From contig CAAGLB010000138.1 in the NCBI GenBank assembly GCA_900770635.1, forward strand, positions 7,016 to 71,015: a DNA stretch of 64,000 nt, given 5' to 3'. The notes beneath the pieces are model-generated. The model was not told where the DNA came from. It did no database searches and saw nothing but the letters and a program-made list of their open reading frames with translations. The translations under genes were made by a program, and so were the position numbers. Below are positions 42,305 through 51,935 of this stretch, piece by piece; position 1 is the first letter of the stretch; every line of letters starts with the position of its first letter. The DNA is from an uncultured Alistipes sp. (GTDB lineage: Bacteria; Bacteroidota; Bacteroidia; Bacteroidales; Rikenellaceae).

Positions 42305-43999
42305 TTAGTGCATGGGCAAATCCTGCTCACGGAGTATTCGCTCATACTCCTCAGTATTAAGAATCAGGTCGATAGCACGTTGAACATCCTCGTCGATGAC
42401 CGCAAAATACTCCATTGCTCCTCGGCTATAAGCGTAGCGTGACAATAGCTCGGCGATGAGCATCTCCTCAACATCCCTACGATAGGTCTGCATGTTCGAT
42501 ATCTTGTCGTCTTTGATAAGCTCGCCAAGATGCTCAACCTCGTCACGTAGCTCCTCGTTGTAGAGATCCCTCTCTAAGGCCTTCTCCAACGCTTTGAGTG
42601 CACGACGGCTCTCAGACTCATACTCTATATCCTTCTCGGCAATGAAATCCACAAAGTTTTGATACTCCTCGTCGCTGATAGCAAACGTACGCACATCGAC
42701 CACATCGTCACGATGGCGACGCATATAGCCATCGCACCAATCCTCAACATATCCCAACGATGTGAGCATAGCTGCAAAGCGGCTGAGATATTGAGGCTCG
42801 AGCTTCACATCGGGAACGATGCCGCCACCATCATATATCTTACGGCCACCACGTGTCCTATACTCTGTAATTAGCGAGTCGGGCACCTTGGCTATTGCGC
42901 CATCGCTATCACGTGACGTATAGTCGTGAGCCTGGATGCAACGTCCTGAGGGGATATAATACTTCTCGGTGGTGTATTTAAGATATGTGTTGTAGCCGAG
43001 ATATGCTGTGCTCTGCACCAAGCCTTTGCCATAGGTGCGCTGGCCCATGATAACAGCACGGTCCATATCCTGAAGCGAGCCTGCTAAAATCTCAGATGCC
43101 GAAGCCGACGAGCCATTGACAAGCACAACAATAGGCAGGTCCAACGCAAGAGGCGCATAGCGTGTGGCGAAGTGACGAAGCGACGATGAGTCACGGCCCA
43201 TAATAGACACAACACGCTCGCCCTGAGGCACAAACAACGAAGCTATGTCGACAGCCTCACGCATCAAGCCACCACCATTCGAGCGGTAGTCGAGCACAAC
43301 ACCACGAAGCTCGCCCTCGGCCATAAGTCCCTCAAGAGCCTTGCGCACCTCGTCGTAGCTGCCCTGAATAAAGTCGTTATGCGAGATATAGGCAACACCA
43401 TCACGAATAATGCCCGCATAGGGAACGCTGGGCACAGCAATACGTCGGCGGCGCAGCTTAAGTGTTTCACGCTTACCATCATACGAACGCTCGACACCCA
43501 CCTCAACAAATGTTTCGGGATCGCCACGCAAAGCACCACTTATAGCATCTATGCTCTCGGCGGTCATATCCTTGCCATCAATCGTAATGATTCTGTCACC
43601 CGCCTTGATGCCCGCCTCATCGGCAGGAAAACCCTGGTATGGTTGGCCAAACACCACGCCATCACCACGCTTACGTATTGGCGAGCCTATGCCGCCATAC
43701 TTACCCGTAGTCATAATGTCGAAGTCGCCCATATCCTCCTCCGAGAGATACTGCGAGTAGGGATCCGTAGCACGTGTTATGCCGTAGGCAGCAGCACTCA
43801 GCAGCTTGTCGACAGGCACATCGCCAACATACTTATTATCGAACTCATACATCATATTAGCCAGAATCTCGATAGCTCGTCCGAGCTCGAAATCGGCCTT
43901 ATCACGGTTGCTCTCCTGAGCCACCGCACTACCCACACAAAGCGTGGCCGCTGCAACGAGGCAGCATATAACAACACTCCTTTTCATCCCAATCATCAT
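42305..43999 (-). CDS. S41-family C-terminal processing protease
   Basis: 564 residues. Signal peptide near 5-27 (a start at the ATG of 43987, MKRSVV, is equally possible). PDZ domain near 95-175 (GIGSPIRKRGDGVV, AGIKAGDRIITIDGKDM). The S41 core has VVLDYRSNGGGLM, the catalytic Ser in NGSSASASEI (near 300) and Lys in TYGKGLVQ (near 325). A helical C-terminal domain of about 150 residues follows. It cleaves unstructured C-termini in the periplasm. It is directly coupled to the upstream small membrane protein gene (TAA-ATG adjacent). Confidence 0.93.
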   Translation of the reverse strand: MMIGMKRSVVICCLVAAATLCVGSAVAQESNRDKADFELGRAIEILANMMYEFDNKYVGDVPVDKLLSAAAYGITRATDPYSQYLSEEDMGDFDIMTTGKYGGIGSPIRKRGDGVVFGQPYQGFPADEAGIKAGDRIITIDGKDMTAESIDAISGALRGDPETFVEVGVERSYDGKRETLKLRRRRIAVPSVPYAGIIRDGVAYISHNDFIQGSYDEVRKALEGLMAEGELRGVVLDYRSNGGGLMREAVDIASLFVPQGERVVSIMGRDSSSLRHFATRYAPLALDLPIVVLVNGSSASASEILAGSLQDMDRAVIMGQRTYGKGLVQSTAYLGYNTYLKYTTEKYYIPSGRCIQAHDYTSRDSDGAIAKVPDSLITEYRTRGGRKIYDGGGIVPDVKLEPQYLSRFAAMLTSLGYVEDWCDGYMRRHRDDVVDVRTFAISDEEYQNFVDFIAEKDIEYESESRRALKALEKALERDLYNEELRDEVEHLGELIKDDKISNMQTYRRDVEEMLIAELLSRYAYSRGAMEYFAVIDEDVQRAIDLILNTEEYERILREQDLPMH

Positions 44000-44497
44000 T
44001 TATTCACTCTCGTAACGACGATTTGCAATGTAAGCCTTAAGCTGTAGCGCAACACGGGCAACAGCACGACGCACGCCACGAAGCTCGACGCCACCCTCAA
44101 CCGAATGTACCTCGATACGATCCTCGAACACCAAAGACAGACGGTGGATGATACCCTCAGCACGATACACCAAGCACTCGGCACTCTCCTCAACGATGCG
44201 GAAGCCAAACAGGCGCATAGCATTGTCGATACGTACCCTATCCTCAACGATGTGGCAATCGGCAACACGGCTACGCATATATCCAAATAGCGGATAGAAT
44301 GCTGCGAGCGTCACAAAGCCTACAATCATATAGTGGCCTCGCTGGGTGTGTAGGTGCGCTTCGAGAAGCTGCCACACAGTAAGCTGCGTGGGCTCGGCGA
44401 GGTCCATTAGCCAAACCAAGCCTACGTACAGAACGCACAACACTACGAGATATTTTAGCGAACGAAGTATGTATTTCACAATTTTCATAACATCCAC
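44000..44497 (-). CDS. Small membrane protein, function unknown
   Basis: 165 residues with two membrane helices, near 13-31 (LKYLVVLCVLYVGLVWLMD) and 55-72 (YMIVGFVTLAAFYPLFGYM). A soluble C-terminal domain of about 90 residues has beta-type strands (DRVRIDNAMRLFGF, IIHRLSLVFEDRIEV). Not recognised. It lies between ispH and the S41 protease in a tight same-strand cluster. Confidence 0.75.
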   Translation of the reverse strand: MDVMKIVKYILRSLKYLVVLCVLYVGLVWLMDLAEPTQLTVWQLLEAHLHTQRGHYMIVGFVTLAAFYPLFGYMRSRVADCHIVEDRVRIDNAMRLFGFRIVEESAECLVYRAEGIIHRLSLVFEDRIEVHSVEGGVELRGVRRAVARVALQLKAYIANRRYESE

Positions 44498-44502
44498 AAA
44501 AT

Positions 44503-45366
44503 TTAGTTATCCATATTTTTTATAGCCTCGGCCACCTGCTCCATGAGCCAACGAGGTGTCGACGTAGCGCCACATATACCCACGCTCTCAACACCCTCAA
44601 ACCATGCGCCATCGAGCTCCGACTCATCCTCAACCATATAGCATCGCTCATTTGCCCTACGACACACTTCGCACAACACCTTGCCATTTGACGACTTACG
44701 CCCCGACACAAACACCACAACATCGACACTCTGGGCAAACTCCGCCAACAGAGGCTCACGGCCCGCAACACGACGACAGATAGTGTCGTCGATAGTTACA
44801 CTCTCAACGCTCGACGCTCGACGCTTAATCTCATCGCCGAGATGATTAAATAGCTCTATGCTCTGCGTTGTTTGCGACAAGAAATATATGGGCTTAGTAA
44901 AGTCAACAGCATCGAGGTCGGCCTCACGCTCAACAACAATAACATCGTCGTTTACCTGGCCCGTAAGTCCCACAACCTCGGCATGGCCACGCTTGCCAAG
45001 AAGCACCACACTGCCACCTACGACGCTCATCTTAGCATAGGCCTCACGCACACGACGCTGCAGGCGGGCGACAACAGGGCATGTTGCATCTATAACCTCG
45101 ATACCCAGCTCCTCGGCAAGGCTATATGTGCGTGGCGGCTCGCCATGAGCACGTATGAGCAGCGTGCTACGTCCCATCGACGCTATGTCGTCGTGGGTGA
45201 TGGTACGCAAGCCCAAGGCCTCCAAGCGCTGCACCTCAACACGATTATGGACAATGTCGCCCAACGAGCACACCTCCTTCGCACGCTGAAGAGCGGCCTC
45301 AGCCTCACCAATGGCACGCACAACTCCAAAGCAGAATCCCGAGTTATCGTCAATAACTACACGCAT
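44503..45366 (-). CDS. ispH: 4-hydroxy-3-methylbut-2-enyl diphosphate reductase
   Basis: 287 residues. The three Fe-S Cys are in GFCFGV (Cys 12), DATCPVV (near 95) and DTICRR (near 195). The catalytic Glu is in GHAEVVG. HGEPPRTY and GICGATSTPRWL complete the family signature. It makes IPP and DMAPP in the last step of the MEP isoprenoid pathway. In the operon with cmk it starts 13 bases after the cmk stop. Confidence 0.96.
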   Translation of the reverse strand: MRVVIDDNSGFCFGVVRAIGEAEAALQRAKEVCSLGDIVHNRVEVQRLEALGLRTITHDDIASMGRSTLLIRAHGEPPRTYSLAEELGIEVIDATCPVVARLQRRVREAYAKMSVVGGSVVLLGKRGHAEVVGLTGQVNDDVIVVEREADLDAVDFTKPIYFLSQTTQSIELFNHLGDEIKRRASSVESVTIDDTICRRVAGREPLLAEFAQSVDVVVFVSGRKSSNGKVLCEVCRRANERCYMVEDESELDGAWFEGVESVGICGATSTPRWLMEQVAEAIKNMDN

Positions 45367-45379
45367 AAGCTCAGTCGTT

Positions 45380-46075
45380 TTACTCGGCCATCACACGCTG
45401 ATACTCACTATCGAACCATGCCATCTGCTCCTCAACACTCATCTTCGAGTTGTCCAGCACTACGGCATCATCGGCCTTGCGCAAAGGCGATATAGCACGA
45501 CTCATGTCGGCCTTATCACGTGACACCACGTTCTCGTATATCTCCTCCAGCGACACGTTATCGCCCTTGGCCATAAGTTCCTTGTAGCGACGCTCGGCAC
45601 GCACACGAGCATCGGCTGTCATATAGATTTTAAGCTCGGCATCGGGGAACACGACAGTGCCTATATCACGGCCATCCATGACAACACCCTTGCGCTGGCC
45701 CATCTGCTGCTGCATCTTAACGAGCTTCTCACGCACCTGTGCAATAGAGCTTACGGCGCTCACACAGTTGCTCACCTCGATAGTGCGAATCTTGCCCTCA
45801 ACCAAGTCGCCATTGACATATATGTCCGAAGCACCACGCTCAGGATTAAACCTAAAATCGATGTTTATATCGTCGAGCATAGCCACAATTTTCTCGTCGT
45901 TAACAATGCCCAACTCGATAGCTCCATGCTCCATAGCATACAACGCCACAGCACGATACATAGCTCCTGTGTCGATGAATATATAACCCAAGCGGGCAGC
46001 AATAGCCTTAGCAAACGTACTCTTGCCACACGACGAATGACCGTCGATAGCAATGATAATTCTCTTATTGTTCAT
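45380..46075 (-). CDS. cmk: Cytidylate kinase
   Basis: 231 residues. P-loop IDGHSSCGKSTFAK at the N-terminus, then FIDTGAMYRAVAL, VVMDGRDIGTVVFPDAE and the lid region ADARVRAERRYKEL. It phosphorylates CMP and dCMP. The start is one base from the end of the LysE-type gene upstream, so the genes are coupled. Confidence 0.96.
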   Translation of the reverse strand: MNNKRIIIAIDGHSSCGKSTFAKAIAARLGYIFIDTGAMYRAVALYAMEHGAIELGIVNDEKIVAMLDDINIDFRFNPERGASDIYVNGDLVEGKIRTIEVSNCVSAVSSIAQVREKLVKMQQQMGQRKGVVMDGRDIGTVVFPDAELKIYMTADARVRAERRYKELMAKGDNVSLEEIYENVVSRDKADMSRAISPLRKADDAVVLDNSKMSVEEQMAWFDSEYQRVMAE

Positions 46076-46076
46076 C

Positions 46077-46736
46077 TTATTTGATTATTGTCGAAAGGAG
46101 TGTAATGAGTCCGAGCACGCTGATGACAACACCAGCAACATGGTTTATTGTGAGCATGTGGCGTGGACGGAATCTCTTACGGAAAATATTGATTAGCGAT
46201 GTTATCGACAGCCACCATGTCATAGCGCCAAGCATAAAGCCGAGGATGACAAACATATTCTGCATTATGCGGCTCACCGACAGCGCATCGGGCGACATAG
46301 ATATATCGAGGTTGAACATCGTGAAAAATGCCAATATGTAGGGGATGATAACGATGAAGTTGGCGAGTGTAACACCAAACATCGAGGCAAAATCCTGCCA
46401 TAGGTGTGTCTGTCCAGCACGGTTCTTACGTATCTGGGGCACAGGATTTTGGAAAAAGATGAAGAGTCCTATGATGATGACAATCACGCCACCACAAATC
46501 TGGATGATCATGCTATACTCGTCGATGTAGGACTTGATGAGCGCATATACCGAGAAGGCGAGGATGGCAAGCAGGGTGTCGGCACATGCCACGCCGAGGC
46601 CCGACACAATGCCTGAGAGATGCCCCTTGCTAAGTGTGCGCTGTATGCACAACACCGCCACAGGGCCCACCGTAACCGACGAAGCCAAGCCTACACACAA
46701 ACCACCGATAAGTATCTTTAATAAGCCTAAAAGCAT
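46077..46736 (-). CDS. LysE-family transporter
   Basis: About 219 residues from the ATG giving MLLGLLKILIGGLCVG. A longer frame to 46820 is excluded because the -7 box (46810-46817) would lie inside it. Six hydrophobic segments of the LysE fold are visible, with the N-terminal GLASSVTVGPVAVLCIQRTL signature and GLGVACADTLLAILAF. The family exports amino acids or small metabolites; the substrate here is unknown. First gene of the LysE-cmk-ispH cluster. Confidence 0.87.
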   Translation of the reverse strand: MLLGLLKILIGGLCVGLASSVTVGPVAVLCIQRTLSKGHLSGIVSGLGVACADTLLAILAFSVYALIKSYIDEYSMIIQICGGVIVIIIGLFIFFQNPVPQIRKNRAGQTHLWQDFASMFGVTLANFIVIIPYILAFFTMFNLDISMSPDALSVSRIMQNMFVILGFMLGAMTWWLSITSLINIFRKRFRPRHMLTINHVAGVVISVLGLITLLSTIIK

Positions 46737-46809
46737 CTGATAATATCCTTTTGCGTGTTGCGTTGCACCACCATATCGAGCAGTCCAAACACAAACACAT
46801 ATATCGTTG

Positions 46810-46817
46810 CAAAGATA
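46810..46817 (-). promoter_or_regulatory. -7 box of the LysE-cmk-ispH cluster
   Basis: TATCTTTG on the minus strand, about 74 bases before the chosen start. No clear -33. Confidence 0.5.
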
Positions 46818-46901
46818 CAACCTTTTTAGAATTTTCGAGCTACTAAATATGCTAAAAATTCACATTTATCCTTTAGGATAGCTTTTTTAGTGGCGACATT
46901 C

Positions 46902-46931
46902 TTGCCAAATAGGATAATCTTCGTAACTTTA
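46902..46931 (+). promoter_or_regulatory. Promoter of the DUF3467 gene
   Basis: TTG (46902-46904), 19 bases, TAACTTTA (46924-46931), one mismatch in the -7 box. It places transcription after the longer in-frame start at 46890. Confidence 0.5.
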
Positions 46932-46964
46932 CACCACGAAAATAACATTAAAACCAATTACACT

Positions 46965-47273
46965 ATGAACGAAGTTAAGAAAGCAACAGGCATTGAGATA
47001 CAGCTCGACGAGCAGATTGCCCAGGGCAACTACTGCAACCTTGCAATCATCGCACACTCAACATCGGAGTTTATCCTCGACTTTGCCACCATGCTCCCTG
47101 GCCTACCTAAGGCGCGTGTCAAGAGCCGTGTGGTGCTCACCCCCGAGCATGCTAAGCGCCTTCTGTTGTCGTTGCAGGAGAACATCACTCGCTACGAGAG
47201 CAACATCGGCAAGATCAACATCCCATCGAAGCAGCCAATGATCGATCCATTTGGCAGCAAGGGAAATGCCTAA
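46965..47273 (+). CDS. DUF3467 protein
   Basis: 102 residues from the ATG giving MNEVKKATGIEIQLDEQIAQ. The body shows the DUF3467 pattern (GNYCNLAIIAHSTSEFILDF, RVKSRVVLTPEHAKRLLLSL). A short cytoplasmic protein of unknown role, conserved widely and thought to bind nucleic acid or protein. Single gene, followed by a strong terminator. Confidence 0.87.
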   Translation: MNEVKKATGIEIQLDEQIAQGNYCNLAIIAHSTSEFILDFATMLPGLPKARVKSRVVLTPEHAKRLLLSLQENITRYESNIGKINIPSKQPMIDPFGSKGNA

Positions 47274-47293
47274 CACCCATCCGCACAAAAAGC

Positions 47294-47331
47294 CAATGGG
47301 CTGACTGAAATCGTTATCAGTCAGCCCATTG
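47294..47331 (+). terminator. Terminator after the DUF3467 gene
   Basis: CAATGGGCTGACTGA pairs exactly with TCAGTCAGCCCATTG around an eight-base loop, then TTTT. Confidence 0.87.
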
Positions 47332-47370
47332 TTTTAAATTAAGTATAGCAATTCTGGATAATACTATGAT

Positions 47371-47408
47371 AACAATAGGCGGAAGTCTTATGACCTCCGC
47401 CTATTGTT
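47371..47408 (-). terminator. Terminator of the lipoprotein operon ending at 47432
   Basis: AACAATAGGCGGA pairs with TCCGCCTATTGTT around a 12-base loop. It lies just after the minus-strand stop codon. Confidence 0.82.
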
Positions 47409-47431
47409 ATCTCCCTTGAAGCACTACTCAC

Positions 47432-49516
47432 TTAATTGAGTGCCTTGATTGTCACACCGGACTTCTGCGCCTCTCCAAAAACCAACGAGCGGGGTGCAGC
47501 AAGGGTGCTTGACGTGCCAGCATTAAGCTCCGCAACGAGCGCTCGTAGCTCCTCGATATCGCCCTTATTCTCGGCTGTTGGACAGGTATAAAGGCGGCCT
47601 ATAGGGCTAAGCTTGCCATTATTATCGGTAGCATAGCACAGCGCCGTTTGCTCAACATTCCAGTCGGCCAAATAGAACGAGTATGGCTGGCTAATGCTAC
47701 ACTTGTCCCAATAGCCTGAGGTAACCTGCCACAACTCGCCATCCGACACCGCAGCCGCATTGGTGCAATCGTCCTCAACCATAGTGCTAAACAACGAGCG
47801 TACATCATCCAACTCGGTGTACTTAACAACGGTGATGGCACGGCCACAAGTAGCCGCCGCATCGTTGAATATTGTACCACTCTCATCATCACCCGAGTAG
47901 TAGCCAACAAGCTCAACCTGTGGCCTTATCGACGAGAATGTATCGGTACGAGCAAAGGCGGGGAAGGTGAAGCACTTGACAACCTTACCTGTGTGGACAT
48001 CGAGGGCGTAAATATAGCCAAGATACTCGGTATCAGGCTGCAAGCCCGACACCTGCAACGTAGCATTACCATTGTAGTAGTACTGATCCAAAATCTCGGC
48101 AACGGTAATAGTTGGATTGAACTTTTTGTACTCCTCGAGGTAGTAGCTAAATGCCTCGTTTTCGTATCCCACAAACGTTGCCTCATCGTACTCATCAGCC
48201 TTGCAAAGTCCTGGAACATAATATATTGTCTTATCCGACGACTTCACGTTCATGGTGAAGCCATAAGGCGTAACACTCGATGCCGAGAGCTCGAAAACAA
48301 CCTCCTCGACAGAGCCACCAGGGAGTGTTCTAAATGTCTTCATCTCGGCAGCTGTGGTGATACCGCCATCGTAGCCAAAGGCGATGATATAGTAGTCGGT
48401 ATCGGCTGCTGGGAGCTTCATGGCTGTGCTTCCCTCGTGCACCACACGACCACGATCGTTGGCCATCATATCCATCCAGCCACCCCACTGCTCGACAATC
48501 TTGTGCATCATATCCTGAGCCTCGGTAACGCCGTCCCAAGGGGCTACGAGAGCGCAATATTTATCGTCGTTGTTCGAAGGCGTGATGCTGAACGACGCCT
48601 CCATCTGACCAATATCCCACACCTCAATCTCGAAGGTCATAGCAGACTGCGCAGCACCCTCAGTAGTATATCTACCACGCTGAACATCAGTGCAAATGAA
48701 GATACCATCCTGGTCAACAATAAGACCCGCAATGAGGAAATAATACTCCGTATACTCCTTCAAGCCCTTGGCTTCGAGGTCGAGAGCGCCCTTATGTACC
48801 AAGGCATCGAGCACCTGCTGCTCACTATAACCCTGGCTTAGGAGAGTGTTTATATCCTGCTGAAAATAGTACTGATAGAAATACTCGTGCGACATCTGAT
48901 GTCCCTCCTCGTCCTCAACATAGTAGTTATACTGCTCAACGGGCATGGTGCACAAGTACCAATTAATATCCTCGTCTGTTGGGTTAACATACAGACTAAC
49001 AGTGTTATTCACCACCCCATGTCCCACTCTGAAATCGCAGACGAGCTTGGGAACATTTATGGTTTTAAACTCCTTCTTCTTTACGTCGGTAATAGCCTTG
49101 CAGCCACCCTCAACATCGACGCCAAACACGATGATATAGTGCTCGGTATCGTTCTTAAGGCCCGAGAACGACACATGGTCGATCTTACCCCTATCTACCA
49201 CCTCGGGCATATACTCCTCCAAGGTTTTACCCTTGTTAGAGGCCTCAGAATCAATCTCCATGAAGATGCTCTCAATCAAAAACTCCTCACGGGTAAACTC
49301 CTCTATCTCTGCCTTTTCAAGAACCAAGCATAGGTAGTCCATCTCCTTATCTTTGGGCGTCACACTAAACCACACAGTGCCTCGTGACACATCGTGAATG
49401 AGAACATCGAAGTCCTCGGTCTGAGGCTCTGGGAGTGGCTCTACTGGCTGCTCACACGACACACAAACGATGGCGAGCAGCATCGCAAAAAGCGATGACA
49501 AAATAGACTTTTTCAT
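47432..49516 (-). CDS. Surface lipoprotein with repeated Fn3-like modules (paralogue I)
   Basis: About 694 residues from the ATG giving MKKSILSSLFAMLLAIVC with lipobox VSC; the ATG at 49552 would add 12 non-signal residues. Four modules of about 120-140 residues follow. They start FDVLIHDVSRGTVWFSVTP, VCDFRVGHGVVNNTVSLYV, FEIEVWDIGQMEASFSITP and FELSASSVTPYGFTMNVKS. Most modules close with a TEYxxxxFG-type strand. The C-terminal domain holds GDIEELRALVAELNA and SLVFGE. Same family as the genes at 49588 and 52652. No catalytic motif; probably a surface ligand-binding protein. Confidence 0.82.
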   Translation of the reverse strand: MKKSILSSLFAMLLAIVCVSCEQPVEPLPEPQTEDFDVLIHDVSRGTVWFSVTPKDKEMDYLCLVLEKAEIEEFTREEFLIESIFMEIDSEASNKGKTLEEYMPEVVDRGKIDHVSFSGLKNDTEHYIIVFGVDVEGGCKAITDVKKKEFKTINVPKLVCDFRVGHGVVNNTVSLYVNPTDEDINWYLCTMPVEQYNYYVEDEEGHQMSHEYFYQYYFQQDINTLLSQGYSEQQVLDALVHKGALDLEAKGLKEYTEYYFLIAGLIVDQDGIFICTDVQRGRYTTEGAAQSAMTFEIEVWDIGQMEASFSITPSNNDDKYCALVAPWDGVTEAQDMMHKIVEQWGGWMDMMANDRGRVVHEGSTAMKLPAADTDYYIIAFGYDGGITTAAEMKTFRTLPGGSVEEVVFELSASSVTPYGFTMNVKSSDKTIYYVPGLCKADEYDEATFVGYENEAFSYYLEEYKKFNPTITVAEILDQYYYNGNATLQVSGLQPDTEYLGYIYALDVHTGKVVKCFTFPAFARTDTFSSIRPQVELVGYYSGDDESGTIFNDAAATCGRAITVVKYTELDDVRSLFSTMVEDDCTNAAAVSDGELWQVTSGYWDKCSISQPYSFYLADWNVEQTALCYATDNNGKLSPIGRLYTCPTAENKGDIEELRALVAELNAGTSSTLAAPRSLVFGEAQKSGVTIKALN

Positions 49517-49533
49517 AACATATACTTTACAAA

Positions 49534-49567
49534 TTACGGAGCTACACGACATGGTGCAGCTCCGTAA
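49534..49567 (-). terminator. Hairpin between two lipoprotein genes
   Basis: TTACGGAGCTACAC pairs with GTGCAGCTCCGTAA with one mismatch. The T-run is weak, so it may attenuate rather than end transcription. Confidence 0.6.
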
Positions 49568-49587
49568 AGGTCATTAGATATATATAA

Positions 49588-51894
49588 TTATAGTGAGAAC
49601 GACTTAACAAAGCCAAGCGCCATAACGTCGCTTGCTGCGCTCTGCAAAGGTTCAACATCGTGGTAGACAACCTTAGATGAGCGTGGTGCGCCAACCTCCT
49701 GGCTCCATACGCACTCCATCATAGGCTCAGCAACATCACTAAATACCAACGACTTAGCAGCTGCCACAGCCGAAGCATTGTTCACTGCATCAACATAGCC
49801 ACGCAACTCCTCGATGTCACCAGCTCCAACAGGCTTAACACCCATGCGCGCCACCTTAGCCTCGTGGCCGTTAGCATCCTGAGCATAGGCTACAACCGTC
49901 TGCTCGAGATCCCACTCAGCAATGAAGAAGTGGTAAGGAACAGCAAGGCTTGCGAGCTGCTGCCAGTAGCCACGGAACTCAGAGATGATATAGCGGTCTG
50001 CAAGAGCAGCAACATCAGCATAAGGGTCGTTAGATAGTGCCGCATAGGCAGCTGAAGCATTCTCAATATTGTTCAACTTAACAGCGATGATAGGACGGTC
50101 CGATGTAAGCTCCTTATCACCGAAGATAGTACCCGCCTCATGCTCACCATTGTAAACGCCAAGAAGCTCAATCTCAGGAGTTACACTGCCCACATTTGTT
50201 GTTGTGGCGATAACCTCGCTATATACGCAACGAGCAAACTTGCGGTTCTCAGCGTCGATAGCCAAAACATAGCCGATATAGTCACGGTTAGGCTCGAGGT
50301 TAGCAACATAGTACTTGCCATCGCCATTGCGATAGTAGCCTGTGAGCTTCTCCTCCAATGCCTCCCAGAAGGTAAGGCTTGGGCTCTGGCCCTCCATAGT
50401 CATCTGCACGAGCTGTGCAAGGCTTGAAGCTGATGCGTCGAGAGCAGCCTGAGGATCGAAGTTATCGGCATAGGCGATACCTGGCTGATAGTAGATTGTA
50501 GGATCGTCAGCCTTGATCTCGAGGTAGAAGTCGTAAGGACCTACATCCGAAGCCGAGATTGTGAAGTTTGCAGTATAAGGATCGCCCTGCTCAGCAGTCA
50601 TAAACGACACGTAAACTGGAGCCGAGGTGATAGTACCAGGATTAGAGTCATACTCGCCAGTCTCCTCGTTGATTACAGTGCCGTATGTTGGGTTAGGCTC
50701 GAAGCTGAATGCTACGACAAAGTACTCTGTCTCAGCTATGTTGAGCTCCACCTTATTGTCGCCTGTAAGGTCCATAACGCCCTTCACAGGATCACGATGC
50801 TTGAGCTCGGTGTAGTTCTCCCAGTAGTAGATATACTCGGTAACAGCAGAGTTAGCAAGGTCGATAGGCTTCATGCTCTTCTTCTGGCTGTCGATATAGC
50901 CGATGTAGTAGTAGTAGTTTGCATCGAGGTCAGATGGGGTGATACGCACCTCAGCAGAGTAGTTGCTGATGTTGAACACATCGATGTCGAATGTAAGGTT
51001 GCTCTCTGAAGCCTCGCCAGAGTTGTAGCGCAACTCTTTGAGTGATGATGTAGCTACTGCAACACCATCGGTATAGTCTACGGCAGCAGTGAATGTCACA
51101 TACTTAGTCTTAGGCTGAAGGCCTGATGCGTTGAGTGTGCGCATGCCCTTGTGGAAGAGCTTAACGCCAATCTCGTCAGCCGATAGGCCCTTATCTTTGA
51201 GCACTGAGATCTCGGTGTTAAGGTAGTTCTGATAGAACTCCTCCTTAGTCCAGCCATACTCACCCTCAGCGCTTGTGTACGACTGATACTCCTCAACAGT
51301 GAGGTTTACAAGGTGCCACAACTGGTTGTTGTCCGATGGCTTAACGTTGAGCGCTGCATTTGTAAGGTGCACGGTAGCCTTAACTTCGAAGGTGCAAGAC
51401 GATGGTGTCACATTTCCACCTGCTGCCTCGGTCTCGAAGGCACGCATAGCCAACTTGCTTGATGGAGCATAGGCCTCAGCAGCATCTACGCCGAACACCA
51501 ATACGTAGTACTTTGTGCCAGAGTTAAGGTTCTCAACCTGGTGGCCCTCAAGAGCACCACGCTTAACCTTCTCTGCCATGAACTCCTCGAATGCTATGCC
51601 ATTAGCATCGGTGTAGGCCTTAATATCGGCATATACCTTAGCCATAATCTCGGCATCAGTAGCGTAAGACTCTGTGGTCTTTGCATCGAGAACGACAACG
51701 AGGTAGTCAGCCTCGAGGTTCGAAGGAGTGACATTGAGTGTTACGGCAGTCTTAGTGACATCAGTAACCTCGAGCTCGAATGTAAGCTCCTGTGGCTTAG
51801 GCTGTGGCTCAGGTGTTGGCTCCTCGTTGTTACAAGAAGCAAACGATAGCGCAGTCACCACGAGTGCTGCCATCATCCAAATAAGTTTTCTCAT
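49588..51894 (-). CDS. Surface lipoprotein with repeated Fn3-like modules (paralogue II)
   Basis: 768 residues. Lipobox FASC (Cys 21) then NNEEPTPEPQPK. Four modules begin LTFELEVTDVTKTAVTLNVT, CTFEVKATVHLTNAALNVKP, LTFDIDVFNISNYSAEVRIT and FTISASDVGPYDFYLEIKA. The C-terminal domain has GDIEELRGYVDAVNNA and SLVFSDV, then a tail unlike the other paralogues (VWSQEVGAPRSSKVV). Same-strand neighbours on both sides suggest one transcript from 52466. Confidence 0.82.
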   Translation of the reverse strand: MRKLIWMMAALVVTALSFASCNNEEPTPEPQPKPQELTFELEVTDVTKTAVTLNVTPSNLEADYLVVVLDAKTTESYATDAEIMAKVYADIKAYTDANGIAFEEFMAEKVKRGALEGHQVENLNSGTKYYVLVFGVDAAEAYAPSSKLAMRAFETEAAGGNVTPSSCTFEVKATVHLTNAALNVKPSDNNQLWHLVNLTVEEYQSYTSAEGEYGWTKEEFYQNYLNTEISVLKDKGLSADEIGVKLFHKGMRTLNASGLQPKTKYVTFTAAVDYTDGVAVATSSLKELRYNSGEASESNLTFDIDVFNISNYSAEVRITPSDLDANYYYYIGYIDSQKKSMKPIDLANSAVTEYIYYWENYTELKHRDPVKGVMDLTGDNKVELNIAETEYFVVAFSFEPNPTYGTVINEETGEYDSNPGTITSAPVYVSFMTAEQGDPYTANFTISASDVGPYDFYLEIKADDPTIYYQPGIAYADNFDPQAALDASASSLAQLVQMTMEGQSPSLTFWEALEEKLTGYYRNGDGKYYVANLEPNRDYIGYVLAIDAENRKFARCVYSEVIATTTNVGSVTPEIELLGVYNGEHEAGTIFGDKELTSDRPIIAVKLNNIENASAAYAALSNDPYADVAALADRYIISEFRGYWQQLASLAVPYHFFIAEWDLEQTVVAYAQDANGHEAKVARMGVKPVGAGDIEELRGYVDAVNNASAVAAAKSLVFSDVAEPMMECVWSQEVGAPRSSKVVYHDVEPLQSAASDVMALGFVKSFSL

Positions 51895-51935
51895 AGTTTT
51901 AGTGGTATTTAATTAGTAATCAATTATTACACACA

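Noticed and set aside
47993..48841. 282-codon plus-strand frame opposite a lipoprotein gene
   Set aside because: A codon-bias shadow of the lipoprotein; no start signal or homology.
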